Shown: one piece after another, positions 24,252-32,439 of the stretch
Numbering within the stretch: position 1 is the stretch's first letter
Layout of the letters: every line of letters starts with the position of its first letter
Assembly: GCA_016190755.1 (NCBI GenBank)
Contig: JACPPY010000072.1
Location: forward strand, 1-37,457
Reading direction: 5' to 3'
Source of the DNA: Chloroflexota bacterium
GTDB lineage: Bacteria > Chloroflexota > Dehalococcoidia > JACPPY01
Length of the DNA: 37,457 bases
Translations under genes and position numbers: made by a program
The notes under the pieces: model-generated
Told to the model about the DNA's origin: nothing
Databases searched by the model: none
What the model saw: only the letters and a program-made list of their open reading frames with translations

Positions 24252-25253
24252 CTATTTGCGGGCAGCGAAGATAACGCCGCCTACAAGGCTCACCAGCGCT
24301 ACCAGTACCCAGAAGAGCAGCGAAGCCGCTATGGATGCCTCGCCGGACAGCCCCACGGAACCGAAGAAATAGACGTAGGCGCCTTCCCGTACGCCGAAGC
24401 CGCTGATGGATATGGGCAGCATTTGCAGGGCGGAAATGATGGGGATAAAGGCCAGGCTGTAAACGAAGAGGTCCTTCGGCCCGAGGGATACGTGCGATCC
24501 CAACGCCAGGAAGATGAAGTACGCGACCAGCACCACGGTGAACTGGAACACCAGGGAGTAGAACACTACCCAGGCCACATTGCGTCTGTCCTGCAGGCAG
24601 GCGCCCATCGATGTGCTGACCCCGCCCAGCCATCGTCGGATGGCGAACTTCTCCGGAAGCCTGATCCGCCTGCCAAGGGCTTTCCGCACTCTTCCCACGG
24701 CGAAAAGCAGTATGATGACCAGCGAAACAGCGAATATGCCGATAACCCACCAGCGGAACCGGTTCGATACGTTGTAGCTGAGCACAAGCCCCAGCAGAGC
24801 GGTCAGGGCCAGTGCAAGGGCGGCCAGCAGCCGTTCTCCGATGACAGAGGCTACCGATTCGGAAGTCTTGCCAGTGTACTTGGCAACGTCGGCGATCCTG
24901 ACCACGTCGCCGCCAATGTTCGTGGGCAGGAAGTTATTGAAGAATAGCCCGACCAGGTAGTAGACGAACAGGCGGGATAGGGGTGCTTTGACCCCCTGCA
25001 CCGTCAGCAGTCTCTGCCACTTGTAGGCGCTGACCACCATAGCCGCGACCACTGTGAGGACGCCTAAGCCCAGGTAAAACAGGCTGGCACCTCGCGCCAC
25101 ATCCCATAGCTTCCCTATATCCGTCCGCATCAGCACCAGAACCAGCAAGGCGATGCTGACCACCGGCCTCAGTACGCGGGACAGCGGGAACCTCTTTTTC
25201 GCTGGCACAGCTCCAGGGGCAGCCGACCGCTCTATTGTCCTGTTTTCAGTCAA
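24252..25253 (-). CDS. Lysylphosphatidylglycerol synthase transmembrane domain (UPF0104) protein
   Basis: 333 residues, about eight membrane helices, with the family signature FFNNFLPTNIGGDVVRI and later GERLLA and FGVREG segments. These are the flippase-like membrane domains found alone in many bacteria and archaea (AglD-like) or fused to an aminoacyl transferase in MprF; no synthase domain is attached here. Next to two glycosyltransferases it probably moves or binds a glycolipid. Its start lies 26 bases from the VTT-domain gene stop. Confidence 0.88.
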   Translation of the reverse strand: MTENRTIERSAAPGAVPAKKRFPLSRVLRPVVSIALLVLVLMRTDIGKLWDVARGASLFYLGLGVLTVVAAMVVSAYKWQRLLTVQGVKAPLSRLFVYYLVGLFFNNFLPTNIGGDVVRIADVAKYTGKTSESVASVIGERLLAALALALTALLGLVLSYNVSNRFRWWVIGIFAVSLVIILLFAVGRVRKALGRRIRLPEKFAIRRWLGGVSTSMGACLQDRRNVAWVVFYSLVFQFTVVLVAYFIFLALGSHVSLGPKDLFVYSLAFIPIISALQMLPISISGFGVREGAYVYFFGSVGLSGEASIAASLLFWVLVALVSLVGGVIFAARK

Positions 25254-25279
25254 TTGAAATGGTATGTATGCGTCCTAAA

Positions 25280-25993
25280 TTATTCCTTGCTCTTTTCGGC
25301 TGGCCGGGATGATAAGCGCCGCTCAAAGGCTTTTTTCAGCGTAAAACCCAGCACCACCAGAGCAACAATGATGCCGAAGGCGTAGATGCCAAGCGAGGTG
25401 ACCTTGGTCAGGTTTTGCCCCAGTACAGAATACACGATGGTCGCGGGTATCTGTCCTATGCCGGTGGCCACGATGAAGCCCAGGAAAGAGATCGAGGTCA
25501 CCCCTGCCAGGTAGGATACAGCATCGAAGGATACGACCGGTATCAGCCTGGCTATAAGCACCGAGTTGTTGCCATAGCGGCAGAAAAACCTGTCGGCGAC
25601 TGCCAGGGCTTTTTTGCTGGCCAGTTTCTCCACTGTGGGCCGGCCCAGGGCGCGTGCGATGAAGAAACAGACAAGTGCGCCAACCATCGCGCTGCTCCAG
25701 GAGAGCAGCGTGCCCCAGAACGCGCCGAAGAGCAGGCCGTTGGAAATAGTTACTACCTGTCCGGGCACCGGAAACAACACGGATTGCAGCACCATCAGTG
25801 CAGCGGAAACCAGAGGCGCCCATACGCCGAACGAGCGGATGTACTCGCGGAGGTTCTCTATAGCCTGGGATATGTCCCTGGTGCTCATCATTCCCAAGGC
25901 GGTGCCTATCCCGGACCTGAAGCCATGCCAGAGCAGGTACAGCAGGGCAAAAAGGATGACCAAGCCCAGCAGTATGGCAATGTTGCGCCACAT
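25280..25993 (-). CDS. VTT domain (TVP38/TMEM64, DedA-like) membrane protein
   Basis: 237 residues from the ATG at 25993, with AGAGGA upstream; the long in-frame extension above it is antisense to the radical SAM gene region and not credible. It contains the SNARE-associated/VTT core: FPVPGQVVTISNGLLFGAFWG, ARALGRP, YGNNSVLIARLIPVVSFDAVSYLAG, GFIVATGIGQIPATIVYS. The family includes lipid scramblases and transporters of undecaprenyl phosphate or other substrates. It follows the radical SAM gene by 71 bases. The two re-entrant loops typical of the fold are visible as the FPVPG and RLIPVVSFD segments. Confidence 0.9.
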   Translation of the reverse strand: MWRNIAILLGLVILFALLYLLWHGFRSGIGTALGMMSTRDISQAIENLREYIRSFGVWAPLVSAALMVLQSVLFPVPGQVVTISNGLLFGAFWGTLLSWSSAMVGALVCFFIARALGRPTVEKLASKKALAVADRFFCRYGNNSVLIARLIPVVSFDAVSYLAGVTSISFLGFIVATGIGQIPATIVYSVLGQNLTKVTSLGIYAFGIIVALVVLGFTLKKAFERRLSSRPAEKSKE

Positions 25994-26064
25994 TGTCTTC
26001 CTCTTGGGCCCGGCCGTTTGAATAGCGGCGGCCTCGCAGGCCGTAGCGCGCTGTTCAGCCAATA

Positions 26065-27594
26065 TCAATGTCCCTCGACATCCACCGCCAGCACGCAGGA
26101 ACAGTGGTAGGTGCCCACCTCGAAGCCCGCGTCGATCACCTTCGCGCCGTCGGCGGCGCAGGACTGGAGTATATTCTCCATCTGCCGGTACAGGGTGGGA
26201 CGCGCACGTTTCCGTTCCGATGGGCCGGGCATGGCCAGCCCCCACATCAACTCCTGCAGCTCGCTCTTGTAGACCTCGCAGTATGGGTCCGGCGCCATGA
26301 TGCAGCCGTAGCCCTGAGTGATCTCGTAGTTGAAGTATGACTGCGCGAAACACCCGCCGCCGCAGAAGAACTTCAAATAGCAGGAGCTGCACCCGACCCG
26401 CTTCTGGACCGAGTCCTCGCGCACCCAGTTTGTGACGGAAGACGACTTCCAGATATCCTCCAGGCTGCGTTCCTTTATCGAACCACAGTCGAAGGCCTCA
26501 GCTCCCACGAGAGAGGCGCACGGGTAGACGCGGCCATCCGGTCCTACCGCCAGTTCGCTGAAGCAGCAGTTGCAAAGGTCGTTCTTCCTGCCCCTCTTGC
26601 TGCGAACGCGGGCTTTGAGGGATTCCTCGTTGTCCACGACCATGCCTGTCTCTCTGGCTACGGTCCTCAGCTCCGCCATTATCTCGGCGACGCGCGAGCC
26701 GTTCACTAGCAGCGCGTCGATGTTCTTGCGCATCCTGCCCCGTGCGTGCAGCCACAGTATATGATGGTCTCTAACCCCTATCGAGTTCAGGAACCGCGTT
26801 GTATCGACCACACGGCCCTGGTTCAGAGCGGTTACCGTTGTCGTGACGATGGGCGATAGGCCGGAGCCGACCAGCCTCTTGATCCCCGCCACCGCCCGGT
26901 CGAAATTGCCCTTGCCGCGTATGGCATCGTTCGTCTGAGCGTCCGGGCCTTCAAGGCTGACCTGCACCAGCAGGCTGCCCGGATTCGCGGACGACAGCCG
27001 CTGCACGATCTCATCGGTGAGCAGCACGCCACTGGTAAGCACAACAAGCTGGGCGCGAGGCGTGACCCATTCCACCAGCTCAAGTATGTCCTTGCGCATG
27101 AATGGGTCGCCGCCGGTAAAGTAGACGCGCCCGACCCCCAGGGACAGAGCTTCGTCCACCAGCCCCTTTATCTCACCAGTGGCAAGCGGGCTGACCGTCT
27201 CGGCCCCGCCATCGACCAGGCAGTGCTTACAGCGCAAGGGGCAGGAGTTATTCGTATGGACCCACAGCTCTTCCAGCCGGCCGGGCGCGATGGCCTGCGC
27301 CCTTCCTCGATAGGCTGGAGACATGCTGGGGCAAGTGGCGACAAAACAGGCCTCCACGGCCTTGCGCACGAAGGCCTCTGTATCCTTGGGGGCCAGGCCG
27401 GTCTCAGCATGCAGTGAGTCAGCTATCTCCCTGAGCGTGTGCCGGCCGTCGCAACGGCGCACCACCCTGGAGCCGATCTCGTTAGTGCTCATCCAGTTGG
27501 GGGCCGATGGGTCTATGAGAAGGTACACTCCATCCCTCTCCTGCTGGACGATGTTCGGCGAGTACAGAATGGTATTCTGTTCCACCTGCTGCAT
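26065..27594 (-). CDS. PqqD-like/radical SAM/SPASM maturase
   Basis: 509 residues with AGGAGG 6 bases before the ATG. The N-terminal about 95 residues form a PqqD/RRE-like peptide-binding domain (LLIDPSAPNWMSTNEIGSRV, DGRHTLREIADSL). The radical SAM core has CPLRCKHC (Cys118, Cys122, Cys125) and YFTGGDPFMRKD. A SPASM region follows with CNCC, DGRVYPCASL, CSSCYLKFFCGGGCF, CIMAPDPYC, enough cysteines for two auxiliary clusters. The tail ends with YHCSC, another cysteine cluster. Such proteins modify peptides or proteins; no short precursor gene was found next to it. It lies 27 bases downstream of the selenocysteine rhodanese gene, so the rhodanese may be its partner or substrate. That link is inference. 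Confidence 0.85.
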   Translation of the reverse strand: MQQVEQNTILYSPNIVQQERDGVYLLIDPSAPNWMSTNEIGSRVVRRCDGRHTLREIADSLHAETGLAPKDTEAFVRKAVEACFVATCPSMSPAYRGRAQAIAPGRLEELWVHTNNSCPLRCKHCLVDGGAETVSPLATGEIKGLVDEALSLGVGRVYFTGGDPFMRKDILELVEWVTPRAQLVVLTSGVLLTDEIVQRLSSANPGSLLVQVSLEGPDAQTNDAIRGKGNFDRAVAGIKRLVGSGLSPIVTTTVTALNQGRVVDTTRFLNSIGVRDHHILWLHARGRMRKNIDALLVNGSRVAEIMAELRTVARETGMVVDNEESLKARVRSKRGRKNDLCNCCFSELAVGPDGRVYPCASLVGAEAFDCGSIKERSLEDIWKSSSVTNWVREDSVQKRVGCSSCYLKFFCGGGCFAQSYFNYEITQGYGCIMAPDPYCEVYKSELQELMWGLAMPGPSERKRARPTLYRQMENILQSCAADGAKVIDAGFEVGTYHCSCVLAVDVEGH

Positions 27595-27621
27595 ACCGTT
27601 CCTCCTATTGCCAATGGGCTA

Positions 27622-28800
27622 TTATTCTATGGGCACCTTGGGGTCGTTGCCCCAATCTTCCCAGGAGCCATCGTAGTTACGAATATTATCGTATCCGATC
27701 AAGTGCAGTGCAAGGTACATCACCGACGACCTTATGCCACCCTGTCAGTATACGACGCCGTTCTTGTCCCTTGTAAAACCTATGTTCGCGAACATTCCAG
27801 CAAGTTCCGCCGCTGGCTTAAACACCTTTACGTCGCCGGAGGTCAGGCTCTGCGTCCAATCCAGGTGGGACGCACCGGGTATGTGTCCCCCGCGGGCAGC
27901 CGACTTCTTGTTGCCGCCCTTGAACTCGCCCTCCGGCATAGCGGCCAGTAGAAAGTTCTCCGGCTTGTTCAGCATATCCAGTACCTGCTGCTTGGTCGCC
28001 AGTTTCGAAGCGTCGGGGTTCGCCATGAACTTCCCGGCGCTCTTCTTCACTGCAACATTTGTCAAATCGCGGTCCTCGGCGCGCCACTTTTTCAGGCCGC
28101 CATTCAGGACCTTCACCTTGCCTCCGCCGTGCCCATAGTATTCCAGCGTCCAGAGCAGCCGCGAGGCCCACAGCATATCGGCGTCATCCACTGCCACCAC
28201 TGTAGTATCGTTGCTGATGCCCTTGCTGCTCAGCAATCGCTCTATCTGTTCTTTGGATAGCACCCACCATTTGACCGGGTTTGTCTGATCGTAGAACTCA
28301 CCCCTACGGTCCATGACGTCGATGTTTACTGCGCCAGGTATATGTTTCTTATCGTAGCTCGACGCATTTCGCACATCTACCACGACAACGTTGCCGGCGT
28401 TCAGGTTCTGGGCCAGCCAGTCAGTCTCTGCCAGTAGCTCCGGATGAGCATAGCCCTCAGTTTGCTGGTCCGGTGTTGAGGTTGTCTCGGACGTCGCCGC
28501 AGCCGTTTGTTTCTTTGGTCTATTCCTTCGCCATCGAGGGATGAATATCAGTGCGGCCAGTGACAGGAGAAAGAAAGGCCCCCAAGCGGCCGCGACATAA
28601 GCCTGGTACGGTATGCCGGGACCTCCGAGAACGTTTGCCATCAGGTACTGGTACGGGCCAAGGGGCCAATAGAGTATGCCCTGGGCCCTGTACCAGGCGG
28701 AGGGGAAAGATGGCAGCCAGGTGAAGGAGTTCACCACGACTACCCCGCTGGTGGCGAAATAAGCCAGGGATAAAATCCAGAGCACGATCTTCAAAAACAA
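27622..28800 (-). CDS. Membrane-anchored tandem rhodanese (thiosulfate sulfurtransferase), predicted selenoprotein
   Basis: 392 residues if UGA 27745-27747 is read as selenocysteine 352; otherwise it stops at 351. The TTG start at 28800 has AGAGG 8 bases upstream. Two membrane helices (about 5-25 and 68-88) precede two rhodanese domains. The first (about 120-245) has VDDAD at the active-site position and is the usual inactive half. The second ends VVY-UGA-QGGIRSSV, then LIGYDNIRNYDGSW and EDWGN, matching the family's YC-x-x-G-x-RS and NYDGSW blocks, so UGA sits exactly at the catalytic Cys. A SECIS-like hairpin lies at 27712-27733. It probably moves sulfur or selenium outside the membrane. 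The radical SAM gene follows at 27 bases. Confidence 0.88.
27712..27733 (-). promoter_or_regulatory. Predicted bacterial SECIS element, rhodanese gene 1
   Basis: On the minus strand, 11 bases after the UGA: AAGGU pairs with ACCUU, CGUC pairs with GAUG, the apical loop is GGU and one U is bulged on the 3' side between the two stems. A bulged U and a G-U containing apical loop are the features SelB recognises in the E. coli fdhF SECIS. The apical loop lies 20 bases from the UGA, inside the usual bacterial range. Confidence 0.7.
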
Positions 28801-28859
28801 CTGCTAGCCTCTATTTAGTCGCCTACTGTATCGTCCCGGCCATTGGCCAAAACCAATTG

Positions 28860-28882
28860 CGAGGTGCGCCGGGCGCACCTCG
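28860..28882 (-). terminator. Strong hairpin between the two rhodanese genes
   Basis: CGAGGTGCGC (28860-28869) pairs with GCGCACCTCG (28873-28882) around a 3-base loop. On the minus strand it follows the upstream rhodanese gene and is trailed by CAATTGGTTTTGG, so it may end or attenuate that transcript before the next gene. Confidence 0.65.
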
Positions 28883-28906
28883 GAACGCTTTTACTCCAGG
28901 CGCAGG

Positions 28907-29860
28907 CTATTTCTCGATGGGTGTGTCCGTTTCGTTGCCCCACTCCTGCCATGAACCATCATAGTTGTGAATCTTATCATACCCAAGGAGCCTCAGTGTT
29001 AGGTACGTCACCGACGACCTCTGCCCGGTCTGTCAGTAAGCGTGTACGTCCTTGTCCCGGGTGACTCCCTGGTCCTCGTACATCTTCTTTATCTCGGCGG
29101 CAGGTTTGAACACCGGAGCATCGTCGCCGGTGAACAGGTCGGTCCAGTTGATATTCACCGCTCCCGGTATGTGGCCGCCCCTCTTGGAGCGCACGTCCTC
29201 GCCCTTGTACTCTTGGGGTGAGCGCGCATCCACGATAGCCACTCCGGGCTTGTTCAGCGCTGCCAGCATGCTGTCTTTGGTATCGAGCAGCACGGGATTC
29301 GCCCTGGCGGTGAACTTCTCCGGAGTCACTGTGGGAGCCGTGGTGCTTACCGGCAGGTTTTCCTTCTTCCATTTCGCGAAGCCGCCGTTGAGCACACTGA
29401 CTTTAGTCTGGCCGTAATACTCCAGGGTCCAGAAGACGCGGGATGCCTTGGTATCTTTGCCGTTGTCGTACACGACCACGACGGTATCGTTGCCTATGCC
29501 TCGAGCGCTCAGCAGCTTCTCGATCTGGTCAGCCGGACCCGCCATCTGCTTGGGCCCCGTAGGGTTGAACGTCTCGTCGACCGGCAAGCTGACGGCGCCC
29601 TGTATATGCCCTGCTGCGTAATCCGCCGCCGGGCGGGCGTCCACTACGCGGACGCTATCCAGCTTCTGTGCCAGCGCGCCGGTCTCCCACAGCAGGCCGG
29701 CGTTCTGGAAAGTGAATGGTTTCTCGGTGGTGCTGCTCTTTGCCGGGGTAGTGCTGGCGACCTTGGCGCCGCACCCGGCGAGCAAGACCACTGCCAGGGA
29801 CACCGCCGCAATCACGGCGGCCCTGCCTCGGTGCCTCATGGCCTTGAATCCTCCAGGCAT
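28907..29860 (-). CDS. Tandem rhodanese lipoprotein (thiosulfate sulfurtransferase), predicted selenoprotein
   Basis: 317 residues if UGA 29033-29035 is read as selenocysteine 276; otherwise it stops at 275. The ATG at 29860 has GGGGAGG 8 bases upstream. The lipoprotein signal ends at Cys30 (VLLAGC). Rhodanese domain 1 (about 55-155; [18 protein letters not shown]) lacks the catalytic Cys. Domain 2 (about 165-300; [21 protein letters not shown]) ends [28 protein letters not shown] and QEWGN, so the UGA replaces the active-site Cys and family homology continues 42 codons after it. A SECIS-like hairpin is at 29001-29020. It would act outside the membrane, transferring sulfane sulfur or selenium. 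It is paralogous to the gene at 27622. Confidence 0.88.
29001..29020 (-). promoter_or_regulatory. Predicted bacterial SECIS element, rhodanese gene 2
   Basis: On the minus strand, 12 bases after the UGA: AGGU pairs with ACCU, CGUC pairs with GACG, the apical loop is GGU and a U is bulged at the same place as in the paralogue. The inner stem has a G-C pair where the other copy has G-U, so the structure is retained despite the change. Confidence 0.7.
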
Positions 29861-29884
29861 ATCGTATCCTCCCCTTGCAGTCCG

Positions 29885-30466
29885 TCAGCGGACTCGCAAC
29901 AGCAGTTGTCTCAGGCCGTCCTTGGCCTTTTTGCTCAGCGAGGCGAACTTCCCCATCTTTGCGGGGAGCTCGATGAATACACTGTATGGCAATGCCATTA
30001 TCAGTTCGTTGGACTCGTAGCCTCCGTACGTCCGGGCGCCGTTGCACAGGAAGGTGACATTAGGGCCGCCGCCGGTATACACGTGCGCCATGGCCTCGCC
30101 ACAAACAGCCATATCGCCTTTGAACTTCGCGTTTACGCCTCCGAGGAGTATGGACATGGTCATGACCTGCTCCGGTGTCAGCAGGAGGAGGACGACGTCG
30201 GCGCCTTCCAGCGGGCCGACCCTGAGGGCGGCTGTCTTTTCCTTTATGCGCGGCTCGATGTTTACATACTTCGGCTCGCGAAAGCCGAGCGTTACCTCGG
30301 CGTTGGGGCAGTTCAGGTTTTCCACCTTCACGAGGAAGTCCTTGCCCGATGCAGCCTCCCTGACAAACCGGCAGAACGTCAGGCGCTTTTCCGGGGGCGG
30401 AAAGCCGGGGTCTTCGAACTTCTCCCCGTGGCGGTACACCTTGACTCCCACTGGGCGCGCGGACAT
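29885..30466 (-). CDS. DUF169 domain protein
   Basis: 193 residues from the ATG at 30466. It matches DUF169: PVGVKVY near the start, CRFVREAASGKDFLVKVENLNCPNAEV, and the late GEAMAHVYTGG and GARTYGGYES. The conserved Cys residues may bind a metal or cluster; the family has no settled function. The frame stays family-like upstream of this ATG (about 16 codons, KAVVSYLG), and AAGGAG at 30522-30527 is well placed for a rare ATC start at 30514, so the true protein may be longer. It precedes the selenocysteine rhodanese lipoprotein gene by 24 bases and probably shares its transcript. Confidence 0.85.
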   Translation of the reverse strand: MSARPVGVKVYRHGEKFEDPGFPPPEKRLTFCRFVREAASGKDFLVKVENLNCPNAEVTLGFREPKYVNIEPRIKEKTAALRVGPLEGADVVLLLLTPEQVMTMSILLGGVNAKFKGDMAVCGEAMAHVYTGGGPNVTFLCNGARTYGGYESNELIMALPYSVFIELPAKMGKFASLSKKAKDGLRQLLLRVR

Positions 30467-30861
30467 CCCCAGGTAAGAAACAACGGCCTTGGCGATACTA
30501 GCTACGTCTTCGATGGTAGTGCTCCTTGATTTAGTCGGATATAGAAATGGCCAATTCTAGCACCTGCTGTCATTTCATGTCATTCGTAGCCGCAGGGCAG
30601 CACCAAGGCAAGAACCGGACCGCTCCGGCCATTCCCACACTCCGGCTCATTCAGTAAGTCTACTAATATCATCATCTTGGTGGTCAATGCTAACACGATA
30701 TTGGTGGGGTGTCAAGAGGGGGTATCTGGCGCGTAGCAGCCAACAGCCGGCACAAAGAGCGATTCAATGAGAACGGCGGCGACTTACGGGGAAAGCAGGA
30801 GGTGCGAAGGATTCATCGGTCTACTGATATGGAAGATTGCAGCCGAAAAGACTTGGTTTCA

Positions 30862-30931
30862 GTTCATGTGTTCATCCCGATGAGTGCATCGTGCTATTCC
30901 TGCCCCTTTTGCAGGCCTGTGATACAATTTC
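30862..30931 (+). repeat. Diverged copy of the island repeat with promoter-like end
   Basis: CATCCCGATG is shared with the core repeat, and TTCCTGCCCCTTT...GCCTGTGATACAATTTC nearly matches the segment after the last repeat copy (36957-36990). The core frame is interrupted here. Confidence 0.55.
30920..30928 (+). promoter_or_regulatory. Extended -10 promoter of the MNT/HepT module
   Basis: TG-A-TACAAT (30920-30928), about 33 bases before the nucleotidyltransferase ATG. No clear -35, as usual for extended -10 promoters. Confidence 0.5.
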
Positions 30932-30960
30932 GATGCTGGATACTCAGGTTAAGGACTCTA

Positions 30961-31323
30961 ATGGCAACTAGTAGAAAGACCGCCCAATCAACTACCGGTA
31001 CGCCTGCCCTCACGGCGGATCGTGTCCGCGAGCGCGTTCACGTTTCGGGCAAGGAGCTAGCAGCTTTTTGCAGGCGCCATCACATCAAGAGCCTTTCCCT
31101 TTTTGGGTCCGTGCTCCGGGACGATTTCCGTCCGGACAGCGACATCGATGTGCTGGTTGAATTCCAGCCAGGCAAGACGCCCGGTTTCTTCACTTTCGCG
31201 GAGATGGAGGACGAGCTTTCCGCGTTGTTTGGCACCCGAAAAGTAGACTTGCGCACTCCACAGGACCTGAGCCGGTACTTCCGCGATCGGGTGCTCCGTG
31301 AAGCAGTTGTCCTATGCCGGTAG
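30961..31323 (+). CDS. MNT-domain nucleotidyltransferase antitoxin (MntA-like)
   Basis: 120 residues. It has the minimal nucleotidyltransferase motif GSVLRDDFRPDSDIDVLVEF, with the Ser and two Asp of the active site. Overlapping HepT partner downstream (10 bases) marks a type VII-like HepT/MntA toxin-antitoxin pair, in which MntA AMPylates the HepT toxin. The ATG at 30961 follows an extended -10 element by a short leader. The N-terminal 30 residues are Thr/Ser-rich and probably flexible. Confidence 0.85.
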   Translation: MATSRKTAQSTTGTPALTADRVRERVHVSGKELAAFCRRHHIKSLSLFGSVLRDDFRPDSDIDVLVEFQPGKTPGFFTFAEMEDELSALFGTRKVDLRTPQDLSRYFRDRVLREAVVLCR

Positions 31324-31661
31324 TTGACGACATCACGCGGATCAAGCACATCGTTGATGCCTCGACGAGGGCACTCCAACTCGTGAGTGGGCGGAAGCGC
31401 TCCGCTCTGGATCAGGATGATGTACTTGGCCTTGCGCTGGTCAGGTTGCTGGAGATAGTTGGGGAAGCCGCCTGGGGAGTCACCGAAGCAATGCGATCAA
31501 GATACCCGGAAGTGCCCTGGCGCAAAATGTCTTCGATGCGCAATCGCCTCATTCACGGGTACTTTGATGTGAACCTTGACGTTGTCTGGGACACCGTAAC
31601 CAAGGATTTGCCCCCTCTTGTCACGCAGTTGGAGAATGTGCTGAACAAGGAGACGAAGTAG
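31314..31661 (+). CDS. HepT-like (DUF86) ribonuclease toxin
   Basis: 115 residues, helical. The HEPN motif R-x4-H-x-Y is present as RNRLIHGY, the catalytic site of this RNase family and the site of AMPylation by MntA on the Tyr. It overlaps the MntA gene by 10 bases, consistent with a coupled toxin-antitoxin module. Cytoplasmic. Confidence 0.88.
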   Translation: MPVVDDITRIKHIVDASTRALQLVSGRKRSALDQDDVLGLALVRLLEIVGEAAWGVTEAMRSRYPEVPWRKMSSMRNRLIHGYFDVNLDVVWDTVTKDLPPLVTQLENVLNKETK

Positions 31662-31821
31662 GCCCATCCTGCCTCGTGGACAGGCTTCCAAGTAGGTCAG
31701 ATCTTAGTGCAAAGTGTTCTTCCACAGATAGGGGCGAAGATCATGCTCGAACGTCTTGCCCTCTATTTCGCACCAAAAACTAAGCTGGAATCCGGACAAC
31801 GGACTCATTGGATGGCCAATA

Positions 31822-32370
31822 CTACGGTCTGCTGGCCGTAACTGCTAAGCAAGCACAAAGGAAAAAGGCCCCATCCACTTGTACGCGTGACTGGACAGAC
31901 ATCCCGATCGGAAGTCCTGCTAAATGCTCCCTGGCGAACTGGCTTATGGACTCCAGCAGGCACAGGAAGTCTGGACTCCTTGGCTCGCCGTTCTTCAGGT
32001 CCACCCAGGGCTCAAAGGCGTCCACGTACTCTAAGGCCATGCCCTTCACAGCTTCCAGAGAGCCTGCATCTGGAAGCCACAACCCACCTTCAGCGTCCTT
32101 TCCTCCTCCCAGGCGCCTTGCCACCTTTTCGCCCAGCTTCGGGCCACTTGGCACCCTTTTCGCCAGTACCTCCATAGCTTTCTGACAGTCTGGCAGCCTG
32201 TAGCTTTCCACTACCTGGGAGTAGAGGTCCTGAGCCTTCTCTGACTCCTTCAGTGCTGCTGCAACACATGAATTGCAGAACACGAATGGCAGAGTTTCAG
32301 GCATGAAGTAGGCTGTTTCTGGCGGCTTCCTATCTTTCGCATCAGGTCTCCATTGTCCATGATGTCCCAT
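31822..32370 (-). CDS. Hypothetical protein whose C-terminus runs into the island repeat
   Basis: Up to 182 residues from the ATG at 32370; a later Met (MPETLPFVFC) may be the real start. No ribosome-binding site is convincing. The middle (LKESEKAQDLYSQVVES, GSLEAVKGMALEYVDAFEPW) looks protein-like, but no family is recognised. The last about 35 residues are encoded by a repeat copy at 31854-31911, in a different frame from the one conserved among repeat copies, so the natural end may be altered by repeat insertion. Low confidence. Confidence 0.4.
   Translation of the reverse strand: MGHHGQWRPDAKDRKPPETAYFMPETLPFVFCNSCVAAALKESEKAQDLYSQVVESYRLPDCQKAMEVLAKRVPSGPKLGEKVARRLGGGKDAEGGLWLPDAGSLEAVKGMALEYVDAFEPWVDLKNGEPRSPDFLCLLESISQFAREHLAGLPIGMSVQSRVQVDGAFFLCACLAVTASRP
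31854..31911 (+). repeat. Island repeat, copy A
   Basis: CACAAAGG...TTGTACGCGTGACTGGACAGACATCCCGAT. In minus-strand frame it reads SGCLSSHAYKWMGPFSFVLA followed by a stop. Confidence 0.75.
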
Positions 32371-32439
32371 GGCCAGTTATGATATCGCAATGAACTTCCC
32401 GCTATCATGAGAAATTGGTTTACTTTTCTAGGCTCGCCC

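Larger units (their letters stand above)
30467..30960. other. Intergenic region opening the accessory island
   Basis: No convincing gene apart from the possible 5' extension of the DUF169 gene. It contains the DUF169 ribosome-binding site (30522-30527, minus) and, near 30862-30931, a partial copy of the island repeat whose last 35 bases closely match 36957-36990 and carry an extended -10 element. Confidence 0.45.

Noticed and set aside
27622-29035. Reading the two in-frame UGA codons as ordinary stops or as a variant genetic code
   Set aside because: Rhodanese homology continues in frame after both, so simple termination is unlikely; many other genes here end in UGA at their expected lengths (for example those ending at 1208, 9226 and 13227), which excludes genome-wide UGA reassignment.
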